Shown here piece after piece: positions 22,531-33,573 of a stretch of 64,000 nucleotides of DNA; position 1 is the first letter of the stretch; each line of letters opens with the position of its first letter. The position numbers were made by a program, and so were the translations under genes. The DNA is from Corylus avellana (lineage: Eukaryota; Streptophyta; Magnoliopsida; Fagales; Betulaceae): contig NC_081545.1 in assembly GCF_901000735.1 (NCBI RefSeq), positions 8,578,044 through 8,642,043 on the forward strand, given 5' to 3'. Under the pieces are notes generated by a model. It did not search any database, was not told the origin of the DNA, and saw only the letters and a program-made list of their open reading frames with translations.

Positions 22531-24381
22531 TGTAGTGCCCCAGAATTTTTAAAGCTATTTAAATAGATTATTTTGATAATGATGTTATTTTAATATCTAT
22601 TGTAGCCAAGGATTTTAATTCTTGGGAAATTTATGGTGTTATAGAGAGTGGTAATTAGAGAATGGTAATTGGTGAAATAATAGGATAGTAAATGATAGGA
22701 AGAATTATATAGGTAGGTAAAATAGTAAAGGTAGAATAGTCAATGGTAGGTATAAGGAGGGTGAAATTTTGAATAAGAAGGTAGAATTGTCAATGGTAGG
22801 TATAAGGAGGGTATAATTTTGAATAAGAAGGTAGAATAGTCAATGGTAGGTATACTAAGTGGGTAGGTGAAATAGTAATAAGGGTATAATTGTAAATTGA
22901 AGGTAGAATAATATTTGATTTTCTCCTATAAATAGAGCTCTTCTCCTTCACAATTTCACTACTCCTATCCCATCTCTTGCACATATTCTTCCTTCTTTCG
23001 CTTTTTACTCGGTCTTTCTTCTTTCTAAGAGTGTTTACTCAGAACAGAGAGAGAAAGGGCGAGACCAAGCACTACAAGAAAGAAAGAACACAAGAGATAA
23101 CGGACTTTAGAAATTAGTTTCAAAAGATATACTAGTGGTGTTAGTCATATTGGAGCAACTAGATTCCTTCATACCACTTTTAGCTTCAGTCTAGAGGTAA
23201 GTAAATTCACTACCCCTTCTAAAGTTACTTCATGTCATGCTATTTATATATTCTTGTATCAAACTGTAAATGATTATTTTATTTGCGTATTATGAAGTTA
23301 TGTTGCATGCATGAAGGATTTCTAAATGAATTATCTAGAAAGTTTCTATTTCTTTAAACGCTTTTTAAGTACAACAAATTTATATTTGAAAAGGTTTCCA
23401 TTTTGAGAAAAGAAAGTTAAGAAATGACGATGATTATAAGAAAGAAAAATGATGATAAACCCTCCTACATGTTGCCCTAAGATGCATCAAAAGAAGTACA
23501 AAAAAAAGTACAAGAGATGAGATAAATGTTTATAAAATGAGGGCACATGTATGGAGGAGAGTATTTTTGGCCCCAAGATAAGTAAGAATGAGAAGAGTTC
23601 GGTACCGATACTCGGATGGAGGCGAAACCACTGAAGGAGGCTATGCCAGAAGGTGGTATTCCATCAACCAGACCGTTGAGTGCACCAAGAAAGAGTTAAT
23701 TGACGGTCGGGCATGGTTGTGGCCACAGTTCAGTGCCATGGTCACAGGACCCGCAACCCTCGTGCACAGGGGTAACAGTGTACATGGGCCCTATTATGAG
23801 AAAATGATACTATATTTTTAACGATGATATGCTATGATGATTTACAGAGATGATTTATAATGATGCATTATGATGATGATTTATAAAGATGATTTACAAC
23901 GACAATTTGTTCCTAGATGTAATAGTATGTATATGTTATGGGAGATGCAATCGTACGTACATATATTATTATGGCTGGATGTATATTTATTTGTGAAAAC
24001 GATTTTCAAAACTGAGAACAAGGAGTAAAACTATTTATGGTTGTGGATTTTACTTGCTGGGCCCCCTTTGGGCTCATTCAATTTTATTTCTTGTTTTCAG
24101 GTAGAAAAGACGCTGGAATAGGAGGCCGGAATGGGGACGGGAATAATTATCAATTTTTAAAGTCTTTTCATATCAGTTATTGTAATCATATGATATTCCG
24201 CAACTAAAATCTAATGTTTTCTAATTTCGCTTGTAATAAAATCTCTTGAAAAAATGTTTTACGCATTTATTGTATCTTTTAAAATCAAGTACTCTGATAG
24301 ACCTTATAGATCTTTGCAAAAATTTTTGTTGTAAAAGAAGAAAAGTGGCAAACTCAGTCTTAACGTGCTAGGGATGTTACA
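22531..24381 (+). mobile_element. Solo LTR (1.85 kb), related to the array LTRs
   Basis: Starts TGTAGTGCCCC and ends GATGTTACA, with perfect 5-bp target duplication CGGTT (22526-22530, 24382-24386). 22531-23100 is a diverged relative of the LTRs at 4162-9092: the same 'gtagaat' repeats, the TATAAATA at 22927-22934 and the GA-rich start region. The rest is specific to this copy. Block copy 2 has the uninterrupted empty site at about 36050-36075. The 77-codon frame at 23588-23821 inside the LTR is not recognisable. Confidence 0.9.
22927..22934 (+). promoter_or_regulatory. TATA box of the solo LTR
   Basis: TATAAATA with the same 'ttctcc' before and 'gagctcttctccttcac' after as in the array LTRs. 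Confidence 0.65.
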
Positions 24382-24836
24382 CGGTTAATCTGCCAACCCA
24401 AACACGACATGTTTACTTAAACGGGTGACTCGTTTATGACACAAACTCATTTAGCCTAAATCCTAACCCTAAAACTACATGTCGTGTTTGTGACAAGTTT
24501 GCATGCCGCGAGTTAAATTATCAACTCTAAATTAAGTTAAGCTTAAAATTTATTTAAAAAAATTAAAAATAAAATTTTAAAAAATAAATAAATTGTATAA
24601 ATATGTCAACCTGAGAACTCGTTTATGTTAAACCCAAACACAAGACGTTTATTAAACGGGTCATAAACGGTTAGTTTATAACTCGAACCCATTTAACCTA
24701 AAATCTAACAGTAAAATTACGTATTCTGTTCATGTCAGGTTCGCGAGTTAAATTTTTAGTCCTACATAAAAATGACTTCTAAAATTACTCATTTATTTCA
24801 GGTACCAACACATGCCCCTACGAAGAGAGTTGGGAT
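24382..24836. repeat. Degenerate 'aacacgac / acgggt' repeat region
   Basis: Irregular repetition of words such as 'aacacgacatgt', 'aaacgggt' and 'ctcgtttatgacacaaactc', a common dispersed type in plant genomes. The empty-site partner in copy 2 is about 36060-36430, and related sequence is at 18310-18500 and 32000-32210. Confidence 0.5.
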
Positions 24837-26096
24837 TAAGAGCATTCACAACATCTTCTTTCTCATTTTCCCTAAATTTAGGGAACAAAACTACTTTTTG
24901 TTTCCCTATTTAAATACACTCCACAATAGCTTTCATTTATATTTCCCTACAACATTAAAATATTACTTTTTTTACTTTTTTGAGTTTTTCATATTTATTT
25001 ATTTTGCATAGGAGATGTGAGAGGAGAGATAATGTCCTCTTATGATTATAATAAACCATATGGATTGCTACAGTTGGTTCAACCGTAGAAATCTTAATGT
25101 ATAAGGAAGATATAGGAAAGTTGTTCTAGATGAGGTTTTGTGATTTTTTTTTTTTAGATTTTCCTTATATGTAGGAAAGGAAAGCAGCTTTAAGGTAGCT
25201 GCTGGGAATGCTCTTAGAGCATTTCCAAGAGAATAGACAAATCTTTCATAATAGTTAGATTTAACTATTATTAGCCTTTTTTTCCTCTTCAACAGAATAG
25301 CTATTTTACAGTTTTTTCTTCTAGTATGAATAGTGAATAGGCTATTCACTATTCACTATTCACTATTATTATCATTTTTAATATTCACACTATAAATTTT
25401 GTTTATTATTATTTTTATCTTCATTTCTTCATTTTACTCTCTTTCTCTCTCTCCTTCTCTTTTTTTAACACTCTTTCCCACACAAAATAATATTTAAATA
25501 AAATAGATAGAGTATAATATAGAATTTGTTGGAGTGTGTATAAAAAAATGAGTAGATAAAGTAAAAAACTGTACTTTTTCGGTAGCTATTTTGCCTACTT
25601 CTGTGGAAGTTGCTCTTAGAGCATTAGCAACAACTTCCCTTTAATTTTTCCTAAATTTATGGCACAAAACTACTTTTTGCTTCATATGAAAATATATTTC
25701 ACAATATCTTCCATTACCTTTCTCTATACTATTAAAATATTATTTCTTTACAAAATACAAGTTTTCTACCTACCTTCACCTTTTTTTACAAAATTCCAAC
25801 ACAATCCCCGATTAAAAGCAAAAAGATAAAAGAGGAGAGAGGAAAGAAAAATGTTTATATTAAAATAATGTATAGGGAACTAATTTTTTTTTTTTTTTTT
25901 AAAGAAATATAGAGAGTCACTTTTGATTTCCTACATAATACACATTGAAAAACACTTTACCAATCCTTAAGGGTTAGTTAAATATATAAAATTTGATGTG
26001 AGTAGGTTTTTGTGATTTTTTTGAAATTTTTCATGAAGAAAATGGCATATAGGGGGCATCACGCTTTTGCTAGCAGTTCTCTTAATCGAAAATAAC
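24837..26096. mobile_element. Three MITE-like elements end to end (copy 1)
   Basis: Units at about 24837-25214, 25213-25622 and 25615-26096 each start with AAGAGCATT- or TAGAGCATT-like ends and finish with the complementary 'atgctctta', 'ttgctctta' or 'cagttctctta'. The middle unit has tandem 'ctattcact' words. The last ends about 150 bp before the start codon of the mitochondrial gene, so the promoter region largely consists of these elements. Confidence 0.6.
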
Positions 26097-26184
26097 AAAA
26101 CTAGACGACGTCGTTTATATTGAATCCTATATTCACTCCGATCTGCTTCTCTTGGTCTCTCCCCATTTCCATTTTCCATTGTAA

Positions 26185-26224
<40 letters not shown>

Positions 26225-26247
26225 GACCCTCGACAAAGCTCAGAGCC

Positions 26248-26368
26248 ATGGCTACTCTAGCGGCGGCTGCAGCTCGTCAAGCCGCGACTCTAACCCGGCT
26301 CTCCTCCCCCAAAACATCGGCTCAAGCCGCCAATCTCATTCACCGGCGCGGCCTTGCCGGGGCTGCTG
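26248..26368 (+). pseudogene. Exon 1 only of the mitochondrial complex I-type small protein gene (copy 1, partial)
   Basis: Encodes the same 40-residue presequence as exon 1 at 38630-38750, with two synonymous base changes, and keeps the GT donor. About 0.9 kb of intron 1 follows and then the N gap. Exons 2-4 do not appear before sequence corresponding to 45968 resumes. The gene is therefore truncated, or its rest is hidden in the gap. Confidence 0.8.
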
Positions 26369-27280
26369 GTAAATCTCGATGCTTTTGCTTTGATTTCACT
26401 TGATTTTCGATCTCATTGAATGTAGATCATATTTTTTGCTTAGGTCCTGTTTGGTTGCTAAGAAATTTTAGGAAAGAAGGGAATGAAATTAGTGGAAGTG
26501 TAATTTAGGTTATTAGAGACTTGAAGAAATCAGCTTAATCCAGCTTGATGATGGAAGGTTTATTGTCTTTTTCTGTTCGCTGTGGTTGGTTGCTGAGAAA
26601 ATTTAGGGAAGAAAGGAATAGAGAAAATTTGGTCTTTACATGTGCGTGTAGATTAGGTCTTAATGAGTTGAATAACTCAGCTTAATTCATCTTGATATTG
26701 GAGATTTTGAGGTTTCTACTTTTTCTTCTCTGTTTTTGGAAATCTGAGCAAAGCAAAATAAAACAAAATTTGCAGCTAATGTGATCGTGTTTATTTTGCC
26801 CCAAAAAATGGAAATTCTTAATTTTGATTGCCTAGTTGGAGCATTAAATCTTTGAGATATGGTTCTACTTTATGGTGTATTAGTTGAAACTCAATGTGGG
26901 TGTGGGTGGATAATTTTGGGAGTCACCAACATCCTATATTCTCACGTAGGGAAAAATGTGATTTTGTCAAGGCAAACTACAAGAAATGTAGACCATGAAC
27001 CTGATTAATGCTGAGAGTTTATCAAAGGAAACCATCAAAGATCTGTGTAGTTTTACAATCTATTTGTTTTGATTTGTTTTCTTCTTCTAAGTTGTGTTTG
27101 TCAAATGTGAAATTTGGGATGTAGAAGCGGATTAGAAACGGATATAATAAGATGTATGATTTTCTTATGGCAGAGATAGCTTTCCAACCAAAGGAGGTTT
27201 CTATTAAGCATATTCTTTGGCTAGGAATACTTTATTATTGTTTTTTCCTTTTCACATTAATAAATTCCAGATATTATATA
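26369..27280. other. Intron 1 remnant of the copy-1 mitochondrial gene
   Basis: Matches 38751-39662, no other feature. Open frames in it are not conserved exons. Confidence 0.7.
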
Positions 27281-27380
27281 NNNNNNNNNNNNNNNNNNNN
27301 NNNNNNNNNNNNNNNNNNNNNNNNNNNNNNNNNNNNNNNNNNNNNNNNNNNNNNNNNNNNNNNNNNNNNNNNNNNNNNNN
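27281..27380. other. Assembly gap (100 N)
   Basis: Falls where 6.3 kb of copy 2 (39663-45967) has no counterpart. Confidence 0.99.
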
Positions 27381-27618
27381 AGAGTTGTATAATGGGCAAG
27401 AATCTTGAGATTTTATGACTCCTTAGTCTGTGTGGAACCTTAAGTCATTTATTTATGTATCAGTTGCCCTTCATTCCTACGCCCTTCCTAATCCACCTGG
27501 TCAGGCATTGAGAATCTATTCAGCCGGCCGAGGTAGTCATCAGACATCTATAGTTTTTCATTATGTGTCTTTGAGTTTTTTGTTTTGGCTAGGTTTCTAG
27601 GGAATTTGTAAGTATGGG

Positions 27619-27827
27619 TGTAACGACCCAAGGAAAAGTACTAACTATATCTGCGCTATCATCTTAAAAGGACTAGTCGATTTGAAGCTTCCTTAAAATT
27701 TATTATAAAGCTCAGTTTCACCTAGTAACTAGGCAATGTGGGACTTAACACTCATGACTATCTCTATAAACTACTCACTCTATGTGAGCTTCTTCTCATC
27801 TTCCTAATATGAAACCGGGGTGTTACA
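27619..27827 (-). mobile_element. Solo LTR of the short family, precise insertion
   Basis: 209 bp. Its reverse complement runs from TGTAACACCCCGG to CGTTACA and matches 5431-5639. Perfect 5-bp target duplication ATGGG (27614-27618, 27828-27832). Block copy 2 at about 46200-46212 has the uninterrupted site ('agtatgggtgtatc'). Confidence 0.9.
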
Positions 27828-28124
27828 ATGGGCGTGCTAGGTTAGGTATTCCCCAAGTGTTGACACCAATAGGACTTTTTCTTCAAAGACCTTTTTAAGT
27901 GTTTGGCATTTTATGAATTCCCTTTTTTTTCTTTTTTTCTTTTTTTAAATTTTTAAATTTTTTTTTTTTAAAAAAAAAAAAAAAAAATTGTAGTCTTTGT
28001 GCCTTAATCCAAGAGTAAGACTTCTTGCAAGTGTTCTGCTGTTCTTACCCAGACAGTGAGTTCTAAGCAGAGCTTATGAAAAATTATAAGGAATGGTTTC
28101 CATTATTTTCAAGTTTAAAGATAA

Positions 28125-28301
28125 GAGGAATGCTACACTATTTTCAGATTTTTAAGTTTAAAATTTGATCCTCAAATGAGGAATTACAATTTTATGAGAT
28201 GGTGACACATTTTCTAAAATAATAAATTATATAGAATTGTAACACATCATTTAAGGAGCAAATATAGAAAAAAATAAAATAAAAAAGTGTAGCATTTCTC
28301 T
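28125..28301. mobile_element. MITE with GAGGAATGCTACAC ends (copy 1)
   Basis: Inverted ends are GAGGAATGCTACAC and, on the other strand, GAGAAATGCTACAC. The flanks TAAAGATAA and TTAAAATAA agree at 7 of 9 bases, suggesting a Mutator-type 9-bp duplication. It is shared with copy 2 (46462-46636), so it is older than the duplication. Confidence 0.6.
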
Positions 28302-28849
28302 TAAAATAAATCGAGTCAAAAGAGAAGAGCCCTTATCTCATGATATTTTTGTCCTCTGCCCTTTGGCATGTAGGGTCCGTTTGGCAAATTCCTTCCTTTT
28401 TTTTTTTTTTTTTTAACTCTTTACGTCACTTTTCTCAACAAAAAAAAGCAGATCAAAATATTTAGGGAACGAAAAGATCTTCCCTAAACATTGGAAATGC
28501 TATTTTTGATCTTGCTACCTAATGTATAGGTAACCAAAAGATCTTCCCTATATATTATTTTAATATAAATATTTTTTTTTCTCTCATCTTTCATCATTTT
28601 ATCTTTTATTGCGTATTGGGGATTATGTTAGAATTTTATAAAAAATTAGAGACAATGTATAAAACTTATATTTAAAGAAATAATATTTTAATGATATAAA
28701 GAAAAATAAAGAAAGCTATAGATTGTGAAGTATATTTGGATAAAAAAGCAAAATATACTTTCATTCCCTTAAAAACTTAAAAGAAAATTAAAGTGAAACC
28801 CATGCTGGGGCAATAAGAAAAAAGGATTTGTCAAACGACCTCTATCTGG

Positions 28850-29245
28850 GGTTGAGCAAATTATCGACTAATCGATTTCTGATTGACTTTCGATTGATTT
28901 TGACCAATACCGATTGTTACCGACTAAATGGTGGATGGTAGGAGGCATAATATTTTTTATTCAGAATTTTTCAGTTCGGTAGGTGGAAGAGATTTTTTAA
29001 CCAAACCGACTTTACCGACTAACTTTTGACCAACTATACCGACAAATTCGCCACTTTTGCACATACCGACATTACCGATACCGACTTTATTGACTTACAA
29101 CCGACACTGACTTTATCAACCGCTATTCGGTTCAAAATGCAAAATAAAATAAAATTTGATAAAATAAGTCGATGAAATAACCAACTTTACCGACATTACC
29201 CATTCAAAAGGCAAAAATAAAATTTTTCTACCAAATCATGACCAG
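28850..29245. repeat. 'ccgactttaccgac' degenerate repeat (copy 1)
   Basis: Many irregular repeats of 'accgac', 'ccgattaccgac' and 'gactttaccgac'. The same is found at 47395-47755, with a related stretch at 45300-45470. No coding potential. Confidence 0.6.
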
Positions 29246-29408
29246 CCTACGTTCAACCCTTCTATCCTCATCCTCTTGGGATTAGTAGCTTCATCTGGCC
29301 CTTTTTAGCTGCAGTCATTCTTTTGGGAGGTCAGCAGGTTTTTAATCCTTTGTATGCCCAGAAAAATTTAACCGCATCTGTGCGGTCGACGGTCGTTTTC
29401 ACTGCCAC

Positions 29409-29651
29409 ATGGAAGCTGGATCCCCTCCCAGTAACGTCCCCAATCTCTCAAACTTGCAGCAGCCCACACGTTTACCACCACTTGGCAGGTACCCACTTCT
29501 CTCTTTATCTGTTTCGGATCCCGTTGCTTCTCTGTCTCTGCACTCAAGTCCATTGTTACTGTTACACCTGCAGAATTGCTTGCTGCCTCTGTTTCTTGAA
29601 GACCATGGGAAAGTGTTCTGCGGGGGATGGAGCAAATTTGGTCAGGTATAA
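29409..29651 (+). CDS. Unassigned short ORF, conserved between block copies (copy 1)
   Basis: An 80-residue frame from ATG 29409 begins MEAGSPPSNVPNLSNLQQP and ends GKVFCGGWSKFGQV. The region is clearly richer in GC than its surroundings. Candidate splice sites exist (donor after 29488, acceptor before 29574), so it could be the first one or two exons of a longer gene instead. I do not recognise the product. The copy at 47912-48154 is nearly identical, but so is the surrounding non-coding DNA, so conservation is weak evidence. Confidence 0.3.
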   Translation: MEAGSPPSNVPNLSNLQQPTRLPPLGRYPLLSLSVSDPVASLSLHSSPLLLLHLQNCLLPLFLEDHGKVFCGGWSKFGQV

Positions 29652-30114
29652 TATATTGCCTGGACTCTTATCAACTTTTGAATCATTGCATTGACGAAAT
29701 TTCATCTTTTGTATTTCGTATCGTTTGAAACAAATATCACTTAAAGGACAAACTTATGCGACGGAATGTAATTATTTGTGGGTTGTCTATTTTGAAGTTT
29801 CACCGGCCTGTCGTCTTGGGGATGTTCATACAAAAAGGGTACACATTTGGCCTAATCTTTGGAATTTTGGGGGTTTAGAAATGGAGTTTACTAAATGGAG
29901 GTTTAAAATCTATTCTCTATATTTTGTATATTTGGGTTCTTATTCTAATGACTATTATTATTATTATTATTTTTTTTTCATGCTGTCGCGTCAAAGAGTA
30001 TTGCAGTTCTTGTGTATGATTCTACCAGTTAGAATTTACTTGCTTGTTTTTATGGTGTAGTGGTAACTTTTTTAAGTGAAGCAATGAAACGTAACGTCCT
30101 GTTATATGTTTAAT

Positions 30115-30214
30115 NNNNNNNNNNNNNNNNNNNNNNNNNNNNNNNNNNNNNNNNNNNNNNNNNNNNNNNNNNNNNNNNNNNNNNNNNNNNNNNNNNNNNN
30201 NNNNNNNNNNNNNN
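30115..30214. other. Assembly gap (100 N)
   Basis: Separates the two block copies. The sequence before it matches up to 48628. Confidence 0.99.
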
Positions 30215-31016
30215 GTGTGGATGTAGGCTATATGTCGAACTACCTTAATCTCTGTATTTATTCTTATTATTATTATTTTTGATTTTATATTTATCATATT
30301 ATGTGTTTCTATATGTGCTCTATTTGTTTGAACATAAAACATTTTTGTATGTAAAATATTTTCACTTGAAAACATTTTAAAGAAAAAAAAAAAACCTTAT
30401 GATTTTTTTGTGTATGGGGCTATCACTTCAATTTTTTATTCTTTCTATTTGGTTCACACAACATTCAAATTTCTAGTGAAGTGGCTCCAATGGGAGTTGG
30501 CGTTGACAGAAAATGGGGTGGTGTTTAGGATATGATGCGGTGTGGATGTTTACCCAACGCCAACGGGCTGGGAGTTTGAAGAGAGGAATTGTGGATGGGA
30601 AATAATTTGCACCTTAAAAAAAGCTTAAACCATTCTTTAAAAAAAAATGTTGTAAAATATCAAGAGAGGTTTCCGGCGCGGAGAGAGGTGAAATTGTGTG
30701 TGACATACTTTACTATGGTCCAAGTGCACTTTGGTTCAGACTGAGAGCCTCTCGGTTCTTTTGAACGGGAGAGGATCCTAGTTCTTTCGATTTTGGGATA
30801 GAGACCGCCTCCAAATTAGAGCGGTGAGCTTTTCATTATGTTGCTGGAACTGAGCTTCTCCAAATGCCTCAAGCAGAACCTTGAACCCTTAGGTAATGGG
30901 ATCAAGATTCTCTCCAGTTCATTTGAACAGGCTAATATCAAGTTAGTTATATTGGAAGAGTAGTTTTGTCCCATCAAAAAGTAAAAAGACCAAAATATCC
31001 CTATAATATTCTCTCT
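30215..31016. repeat. Inverted counterpart of 16311-17131
   Basis: Reverse complement of the left flank of block copy 1. The direct match to copy 1 starts immediately after, at 31017. Confidence 0.8.
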
Positions 31017-31694
31017 TGTATATACGTAAAACAAACTTGCCAAAATCCTTTTTGTCATTTTTTTTTTTGAGACATTATTTTTTAAACATTTTAATATATA
31101 TTTTGCCCAAAACATAAACGAACACCATTTCTCAGAAAGCGCTTATTATGTGAACGAATATCATTTTTTTAAAAAAAAAAAAATCTTAAAAATCATATTT
31201 GTTTTTAAATATTATTTTTTCATGCTCATTTTATAAGAATAACTATTCATTTAATTATAGAAAATGATGTTCAACCAAACAAAAAAATAATTATTCCATA
31301 ATATTAGTCATTTTCTTCACGGGTCAATTTCGAGTAATCCTGTGCATCAATCTTATCCCTGAATCCATACGTAGTGTCATTTCTTATAATATTTGGTTAG
31401 AGTGATAAGCCACATATTCATTGGAAAATAGAGAGTGATGAATAAAATTAGTCTCTATTTTGAGTAATGTTAATGTCAATTTAAGAATGAGCGGACTTCT
31501 AAAATCACTATTGGCTTTATGATTGATCATTATTAAATTTTAATCAAATAGTAATTTTAAAATAGATATCATTTTTAGAATGACACAAAAGGGAGAGAGG
31601 CACACCTCTCGTGTCTACCTCTCTCCCTCTCTTCTCTAAACGCACACACGCATAGCGGCTGCTCCGCTTCTCTCTCTCTCGGTCTCCCCTCACC

Positions 31695-31881
31695 CCAACG
31701 CTATTGCTGAAGGATGAACTTGACATTGTGGTCCCCACCATCAGGAACCTGGACTTCCTTGAGATGTGCAGGTCATTCTTTTAGTCATCATCGTCCAAGA
31801 ATGTTGAAGCCTAAAAGTCCTTCGTTCATGGCCATCTTGCGTCCTTCGAAGACCATCAAGGTCCCTGAAGGCTTCAACTCG
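31695..31881 (+). pseudogene. UDP-arabinopyranose mutase (RGP) fragment (copy 2)
   Basis: Same broken piece as at 18004-18193 ([18 protein letters not shown], frameshift, PSKTIKVPEGFN), with further changes: Trp-Arg-Pro becomes Cys-Arg-Ser and a TAG follows the Phe pair. Confidence 0.85.
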
Positions 31882-32229
31882 CTTTCCCATATTTTTTCCT
31901 TTTGATTTTTATGATGCCTGGCCTCTAGTTGGTTGGAGAGAAAAATGAAGGAAAATGAAAGAAAATTCAGAACCTCTTTTATTTTTTATTGTTTGTTGTA
32001 TTTGAAGTTAAACGAGTCAAATGGGTCGTGTCAGGTTACCCGGTAATTTGCCGTGTCGTGTCCGAATTTTAGATTTCCACCCGTTTATCTAAACGGGTCG
32101 TGTCTAGGATGAGGCTAATCGAGTGGCAGGTCAACCGAGTCATATTAGGTTACCCAGTAATTTGTCGTGTCATGTTTGGGTTTTAGATTTTCACCCATTT
32201 TTTTGAACGACATTTATTGGTACATAACC

Positions 32230-32458
32230 TATGACGTCCCACATTGCCTGAGCATGGAAAAGATGATGTATTGATATGGAATATACTCTCTCTAAATGGT
32301 ATGAGACCTTTTAGGGGTAAACCTAATAATAAAACCGTGCGGGCTTGGCCAAAAGCAGACAATATCATACCACTTGAAACAGGGGTGTTACATATGGTAT
32401 CAGAGTCATAACCCAACCTGAGATGGGTGGAGCGTGCACAAGCCCCATGAGGGTTACA
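32230..32458 (+). mobile_element. Internally deleted TRIM (copy 2)
   Basis: Keeps LTR 1 (first G mutated: TATGACGTC), the primer site TATGGTATCAGAGTC and part of the interior, then jumps to the last bases of LTR 2 (GTTACA). The TAACC duplications remain at 32225-32229 and 32459-32463, which shows insertion before the block was duplicated. Confidence 0.9.
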
Positions 32459-32610
32459 TAACCTGACCGAGGTAAATCTCTTTTGACCAACCAAATAATT
32501 GTGAGATCTTTTGAAGCTATTCCTGTAATAAGATCGCCTTTGGGAGAATAAATCCTACTACTACTGGTCCTAGGGTTTTTGCGCTTGAAAAAAAAAAAAA
32601 ACTTGGGCGG

Positions 32611-32763
32611 GGTGAATTTGTTCCTAGGCCTTGTACACACCACCCGTCACACTATGGGAGCTGGCCGAGCAATGACACGAAATGTGCTCTGTGATGGAAA
32701 AATATGTTGGAGTACGATAGGGGCAGAGAGAATTTCAAGTGGAGTGGTGAAATGCATAGAGAC
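32611..32763 (+). pseudogene. Plastid 16S rRNA scraps in nuclear DNA (copy 2)
   Basis: 32611-32666 contains 'ccttgtacacaccacccgtc' and then 'acactatgggagctggcc', the universal 16S 3'-end block in its plastid form. 32708-32763 contains the 'ggggcagag...ggtgaaatgcatagaga' region that normally lies about 700 bases earlier in 16S. The order is therefore scrambled by deletion and rearrangement. Confidence 0.8.
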
Positions 32764-33355
32764 TTATTTGATGGGATGGTTAAGAGATTATCTATGTTGC
32801 GCAGTACCTAGACAAATGACAAATCTTCCAAAGAACAAAGTCGTGTCCGGGTTGAGGCAAATTGGGTGGCGGGTCAACTGGGTTGTATTTGGGATGACCC
32901 GCCAACCCGTTTTGCCACCCCTAAATCAGAATAAAACTTCGAAGGCCAAATTGATAAAAGACCAAATGGGCATTCAATATTTTTAACGGCGATCCACGTA
33001 AACTCTTATCAGAACATAACACTTGTCCTATTTGCCTCATTAATCTTACTTCAAAAATTAATTTTTTTTATAAAAGGAAATATCATGAGTGGTCGAAACC
33101 AGCCTTAAGCATTTGGAATTGTTAAAAAAAAGGAAATATGAGAGTTCGACGAGGCTAACTCCATTCTCTTTCCGTTGTTTTAATGAGACTAGTAAAAAAA
33201 TAAAGTTTTCTTATAATTAAATTGCTACTAAGACATCTGTTCTTAGAATACATATTTCTTGCATGCATTTTTAATCAGATTAATGAATGATATGCATTTG
33301 TATGAAAATTACAACCAATGCAACTAAATTCGAAATTTGAAACATTTAACAAAAG

Positions 33356-33389
<34 letters not shown>

Positions 33390-33573
33390 CAACGGCTAGT
33401 TGGAAAGCTAGGGCCTAACCGACTTAGGAATCCTTCACCGCCTTGGAAACCCATATATATATATATATATATATATATACCTGAACCGCTAGAGTTTCCT
33501 GTGTCTCGTTGTTCTCTGCATTCCTAACAAAAGCCAAAAATTGTCTCAACTTTCTCAATTCTTTGGGAGCGAG

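Larger units (their letters stand above)
17322..27280 (+). repeat. Large repeated block, copy 1, first part
   Basis: Matches 31017-39662 in order and orientation through non-coding DNA, transposons and gene fragments alike. Differences are single-base changes, small indels and element insertions. In the 121-bp exon 1 of the mitochondrial gene only two synonymous changes separate the copies. The match stops exactly at the N gap. 17322-18003 and 18194-18537 within it are AT-rich or repetitive non-coding sequence. Confidence 0.9.
27381..30114 (+). repeat. Large repeated block, copy 1, second part
   Basis: Matches 45968-48628 in order and orientation. It is bounded by 100-N gaps at both ends, so it is a free contig placed between gaps. 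Confidence 0.9.

Noticed and set aside
23588..23821. 77-codon ORF inside the solo LTR
   Set aside because: Lies wholly in the LTR body, no recognisable motif, absent from related LTRs.
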